This document shows, piece by piece, positions 60,597 through 64,000 of a DNA stretch of 64,000 nt. Origin of the DNA: Melioribacteraceae bacterium. Its GTDB lineage: Bacteria; Bacteroidota; Ignavibacteria; Ignavibacteriales; Melioribacteraceae. How positions within the stretch are numbered: position 1 is the stretch's first letter; every line of letters begins with the position of its first letter. The translations under genes were made by a program, and so were the position numbers. The notes under the pieces are model-generated. The model was not told the origin of the DNA. It saw only the letters and a program-made list of their open reading frames with translations, and ran no database searches. The DNA lies in the NCBI GenBank assembly GCA_021740785.1, contig JAIOZI010000013.1, positions 26,917 through 90,916 on the forward strand, in the 5' to 3' direction.

Positions 60597-63500
60597 ATCA
60601 ATTCTGCTTCCTCATTAACTTCTCGTCGGGATGTATTATCAGTAATTTTAAGTGAAATTTTATATTCACCAAAATCATAATTACCCATATCCAACTGCAG
60701 GTAAATCTGCGGATTGAGTTCCATTGTCTGGTAATTTGACGAGAGTGTAACCTCGTTTCCGTAAACGTCAATTCCTATTACATCAAGGAAACTGTTTATA
60801 GTATTCGAGAAAGTAATTTCTCCTTCATCTTCTTCTTTTTCTCTTATGGTTATCTCCTGTGTGAAATCCGTCAGGTTATCTTTTCCCGGACTAAGATTAT
60901 AAATCTCGTAATAAATAATTAAATCTGTCTGTGAATTAAATTCCGCGGTTGGATTTACCAGCAGACTATAATCCTCCCGGTTCAATAAAAACGGTTTGTT
61001 TTCAGTTACGAGCTTTGATGCCAATGCAATATCACTTATTTGAAGCGTATCGGAACTAAAATCTTTGATATTTAGTTTGCCGTGATTTGCTGAAACCCCT
61101 CTATCACTTTCATTCAATAATTCAAATGCTGTATTCACTAACTGGGGAGATGAAGTCAAACCGACAGTGTTGAATAAATAACTGATTGTATCGTTTATAA
61201 CTGTTTCGTTGGAAAGCGGAATCTCGCTAAATGATTTTTTTACACTTAGAATTTTATTGAAATAAGAATCTTGCAGAAATATCCCGGTCTGATGCGCTTG
61301 TATAAATTTATTATCGGAAATTAGACTTTCATCTTTCGGCAACCCGTAAGTTAAATATACATCGCTCATCTTATGATTTTCTTTATTTCTGAATTGAAGA
61401 AAATTAAACGGGACGCTGAATGAAGTTCCCTCGAATTCAGGTTCATATTTATCGGGGTTAGTGTTTTTAAGATTTTCAAATTGCATTCTTGAGTCTGTAT
61501 TTGTCCTGCTCTTTACACTTAACTGCGGGGTATCAAATTCAAAATTTCCGGACCAGTTAATATCCACAAATGAAAACGACATATCACCGTAATTCCAAAT
61601 TTCGGTTTTAGGAATTAATCCATCCGAGAATTCCGGTCGAATTTTCCTAAGCGCTTTTGGGAATCCGTACCGAACAATTACTTTTCCCCTGTCTGTTTCC
61701 CATCCTTTCAAGTTCATCCTGGGAACTGAAAAAAACAAATTTGCATGTGCAACCCGGGCATAGTGTTCGAGCAGACGTTCATTAATTTCGGTCAATAATA
61801 ATGGGTCGGATGCCTGCCAAAATTTTTCGATATAAATTTTAATTTGCGAAGGTGAATAATCACTAAGATCATCAAGAATAGATTCGACAATGCCGAGGAC
61901 TGTGTAATATGTAAAATCAAGTCTTTCGCTTTCGTTCATCAACTGAACTGCACGCTTGAAATAAGTATCTGCTCTTTCGTAATTATAATTTCGATGACTC
62001 AATAGACCCAGTAATATCAGCATGTCTTTGTTTTCAGAGTAATTATTCACATTGTTTTTTATCAACTCAATTCCGGAGACATAATTATTCGTTGTATAAT
62101 ACAACTTGACCAAAAGGTGGGTCGTTTCAATATTTGCCGACTTCAATTTCATTGTCATTTTTAGCGCTGATTCCGCCTCGTCAAAATCATTACTTGCTTC
62201 TGCGGAAAAGTCCATATTTACCGTTGAGCCCGATGCCGCAGCAGGTTTTAATTCACCGGTAAACTCAACTTCGATGGGTGTGGTATAAGATTCAGTGGCT
62301 GAGATTTTTGTGGAATTGTACCAATCAAAAAACTCTGCGGCTTTAATTTTACCGATATTTACCCATGCTTCGGCACATTCCGGGTCAACTTCATCGACGA
62401 TTTCGCGGTAAGTACTTAATGCAGTAACGGGAAAATATTCTTCGAGCAATCCGGCGTATTCCAACCGGTATTTTACTTCATAAGGATTAAGATAAATTGC
62501 CCGCTGCAGTAAATCGCGAGCCGCTTCTCTTCCTCCGGCGCTATTCTTTTTTTTTTCTTCCAATGCCCTTTCGTAAAGTTCTTCGGCATTATTACGATTA
62601 TCTTCGTTAATAAGCTTGTTTTCTACAACAAATTTTTCATTTGGATTGTAATAACGCGGAAGCATGTGCGAAACACCCGTAACCGCCCAATGCCCATGCG
62701 TAATATAATTTAATGCTCCTTCCGGGTATCCGGAATTATCAACAGGAAGACTTGGCAATTTTAGTTTCAACCAGGATGTTTTATTCCCATATTCCACACG
62801 TAGAAATTGATCAAATTGAAGAATACCCGTTCCATGAATAGAATCAATTTTTATTACTTCTGATATTTTATAGATCGGTTCGCTGGGTGCGGCAAAGTTT
62901 CTTTCAACCGGAAGTGCATCAAAATAAATTCGAAATCCTTGGGTAATAAAATCACCGTCAATCAGTGATTTCAAAAAATGCTGAAGAGATCCATCATAAG
63001 CCAGCTTCCGATTATCATACCACATTTCCAGTGTGTCTTCATCATTTGACTCTAACAGCTCGAACTTGGGTTTTAAAATATATTGAACTCTCTCTTCAAC
63101 TTGATTCCACTTAAAATCTTCAAGCACGGAAGAGATTTTATAACCGAGGGCATGATTTAGAACTTCTATTTCACCGTTAATCTTTGCCGTCATGTTGTTT
63201 TTATTTGCCCATCTGAAATCAAGAAGTTTTTCGTTTATTATTTTACATTCGTCTGCAAAAATTTGATTACCGAGAAACAGTCTTTTGAATGTTCTTAAAT
63301 CTTTAAACCAATCATCCGGCGATTCTGCCTTTACCTCAACAGATTCTAAAGAATATGGTTTCGGTTTCAAATTAAACTCAATCTCTTGGTTCGGTTCATT
63401 TACCAAATTGATGATCTTGGATTCAACTTCGTAACCGATCATCGATACCACCAGTTCATGAACTCCGCGGGGTATTGAGTTAATTTCAAATTTACCGAAC

Positions 63501-63667
63501 CGGTTTGTTGCCGAGCCGAATGTAGTGCTTACGATATATACATTTACGTATTCAAGCGGCGCACCGGTGTAACGGTCATAAACCTTCCCTTTAACCGAAC
63601 CGGTTTTAATCTGAGCATTGATGCAGATTCCGGTGAATAATAAAATTATAACAAGACTTCTACTCAT
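60584..63667 (-). CDS. GWxTD-domain protein with carboxypeptidase-regulatory-like and TPR domains
   Basis: A 1027-residue exported protein. A signal peptide (MSRSLVIILLFTGICINAQ) is followed by a carboxypeptidase-regulatory-like beta domain (about 22-110; GKVYDRYTGAPLEYVNVYI). An unassigned region comes next, then tetratricopeptide-like helices (about 370-620; LLQRAIYLNPYEVKYRLEYAGL). The GWxTD motif is at Gly655-Trp656 (MNLKGWETDRGKVIVRYGFP), with beta-rich sequence after it. GWxTD proteins are periplasmic or surface proteins of unknown role in Ignavibacteria and related phyla. The overlap with the tonB-like gene suggests a shared outer-membrane function. Confidence 0.85.
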   Translation of the reverse strand: MSRSLVIILLFTGICINAQIKTGSVKGKVYDRYTGAPLEYVNVYIVSTTFGSATNRFGKFEINSIPRGVHELVVSMIGYEVESKIINLVNEPNQEIEFNLKPKPYSLESVEVKAESPDDWFKDLRTFKRLFLGNQIFADECKIINEKLLDFRWANKNNMTAKINGEIEVLNHALGYKISSVLEDFKWNQVEERVQYILKPKFELLESNDEDTLEMWYDNRKLAYDGSLQHFLKSLIDGDFITQGFRIYFDALPVERNFAAPSEPIYKISEVIKIDSIHGTGILQFDQFLRVEYGNKTSWLKLKLPSLPVDNSGYPEGALNYITHGHWAVTGVSHMLPRYYNPNEKFVVENKLINEDNRNNAEELYERALEEKKKNSAGGREAARDLLQRAIYLNPYEVKYRLEYAGLLEEYFPVTALSTYREIVDEVDPECAEAWVNIGKIKAAEFFDWYNSTKISATESYTTPIEVEFTGELKPAAASGSTVNMDFSAEASNDFDEAESALKMTMKLKSANIETTHLLVKLYYTTNNYVSGIELIKNNVNNYSENKDMLILLGLLSHRNYNYERADTYFKRAVQLMNESERLDFTYYTVLGIVESILDDLSDYSPSQIKIYIEKFWQASDPLLLTEINERLLEHYARVAHANLFFSVPRMNLKGWETDRGKVIVRYGFPKALRKIRPEFSDGLIPKTEIWNYGDMSFSFVDINWSGNFEFDTPQLSVKSRTNTDSRMQFENLKNTNPDKYEPEFEGTSFSVPFNFLQFRNKENHKMSDVYLTYGLPKDESLISDNKFIQAHQTGIFLQDSYFNKILSVKKSFSEIPLSNETVINDTISYLFNTVGLTSSPQLVNTAFELLNESDRGVSANHGKLNIKDFSSDTLQISDIALASKLVTENKPFLLNREDYSLLVNPTAEFNSQTDLIIYYEIYNLSPGKDNLTDFTQEITIREKEEDEGEITFSNTINSFLDVIGIDVYGNEVTLSSNYQTMELNPQIYLQLDMGNYDFGEYKISLKITDNTSRREVNEEAELIWLK

Positions 63668-63765
63668 TATTACTTCGATTATTCTTTATTGGTTTGGACG
63701 AATTCTATACTGAATTGTTATAAAAGTCAACCTAATAATAAGGTTTGATTAAAATCGTACAATAA

Positions 63766-63872
63766 ACCTAGATTTTCCATTGGAAAATCTGCCCTTTAGA
63801 CCGACAATTTGTAAGTTGTGAAATATCAGATACTTATTTACATAGAAATTTTGGTGTTCGTTTTTTAACCCA
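63766..63872 (-). repeat. Dispersed intergenic repeat (family 3, copy 2, inverted)
   Basis: The inverse complement of this segment matches 43234-43338 over about 102 bases with roughly 12 differences. It carries the perfect hairpin GATTTTCC-ATT-GGAAAATC at 63771-63789, then the shared ACAATTTGTAAGTTGTGAAATAT core. It stands in the noncoding region upstream of the GWxTD gene. Confidence 0.7.
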
Positions 63873-64000
63873 ACTTGGCCATTAGCAGCAAAAAACCAGT
63901 GAAAATCGAGGAAGGTGGCTGCCAAACAATGCGATTATGCTCCAAAAACGTTGTTGGTGATGCTGTTCCGTGATTGTAGTGAGGTACGGTACTTGTTTCT
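63873..64000. other. Unassigned end of window
   Basis: 128 bases, somewhat less AT-rich than the preceding repeat. A short + strand frame (about 30 codons, no start; stop near 63972) has no recognised family. A gene or mobile element that continues beyond the window cannot be excluded. Confidence 0.4.

Overview
The window looks like a chromosomal segment of an AT-rich, anaerobic or facultative, saccharolytic bacterium of the Bacteroidota/Chlorobi/Ignavibacteriota superphylum. The best clue is a C-terminal sorting domain of the NYPNPFNP type, ending in a (S/T)xKMILxK-like tail. It occurs on four secreted proteins (genes at 18623, 45558, 53835 and 56742) and is typical of type IX secretion cargo in Ignavibacteria and relatives. 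Twin-arginine leaders, TonB, a TonB-dependent-receptor-like protein, a GWxTD protein and YpdA fit the same placement. This is inferred from motifs; no 16S gene is present.

Region 1 (1-37717) is almost entirely on the + strand and is one long carbohydrate-utilisation region with many overlapping or nearly abutting genes. It opens with the tail of an aldo/keto reductase. A lipoprotein clan GH-A glycosidase, a ureidoglycolate-lyase-like cupin, a DUF6259-like TIM-barrel protein and a Gfo/Idh/MocA oxidoreductase follow. Next are a sugar isomerase/epimerase, a GH42 beta-galactosidase and an MFS carrier. Five tandem GH10-like paralogues (9902-18613) are the centrepiece. After them come a surface GH13 enzyme, an NAD-dependent epimerase, a GH2 enzyme, a ManA-like cupin plus a second cupin, an aldo/keto reductase and a flavodoxin. 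The block ends with a sugar ABC ATPase, a PhyH dioxygenase, a nucleoside hydrolase, a sugar-binding lipoprotein, a zinc alcohol dehydrogenase, an SMP-30 lactonase, a GH92 alpha-mannosidase and a second Gfo/Idh/MocA protein. The likely flow is hydrolysis of hemicellulose-like or mannose-containing glycans outside the cytoplasm, MFS or ABC uptake, then isomerisation and oxidation in the cytoplasm. There is no SusC/SusD pair and no ABC permease.

Region 2 (37714-43217) holds a glycyl radical enzyme with its activase on the - strand. It is divergent from an AraC-type regulator, which is followed by an aldo/keto reductase and a short, probably internally deleted gene. The radical enzyme has an unusual G-C-G-E-Y active-site loop and cannot be assigned a substrate.

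Region 3 (43218-44294) is a gene desert of about 1 kb with a dispersed repeat, ending in a tRNA-Thr(TGT) gene and a terminator.

Region 4 (44402-64000) is more housekeeping-like: DUF971, a TrmH-type RNA methyltransferase, a PQQ-type sugar dehydrogenase, YpdA, an M1 aminopeptidase, HU, a plug-containing outer-membrane protein, a second secreted GH13 enzyme, a BNR/YCF48-like surface protein, MarR, TonB and a GWxTD protein. It contains a noncoding stretch of about 1.3 kb built on a ~350-bp tandem duplication.

At least three families of hairpin-rich intergenic repeats interrupt the layout. The strongest candidates for new biology are the divergent five-gene GH10-like array and the glycyl radical enzyme locus.
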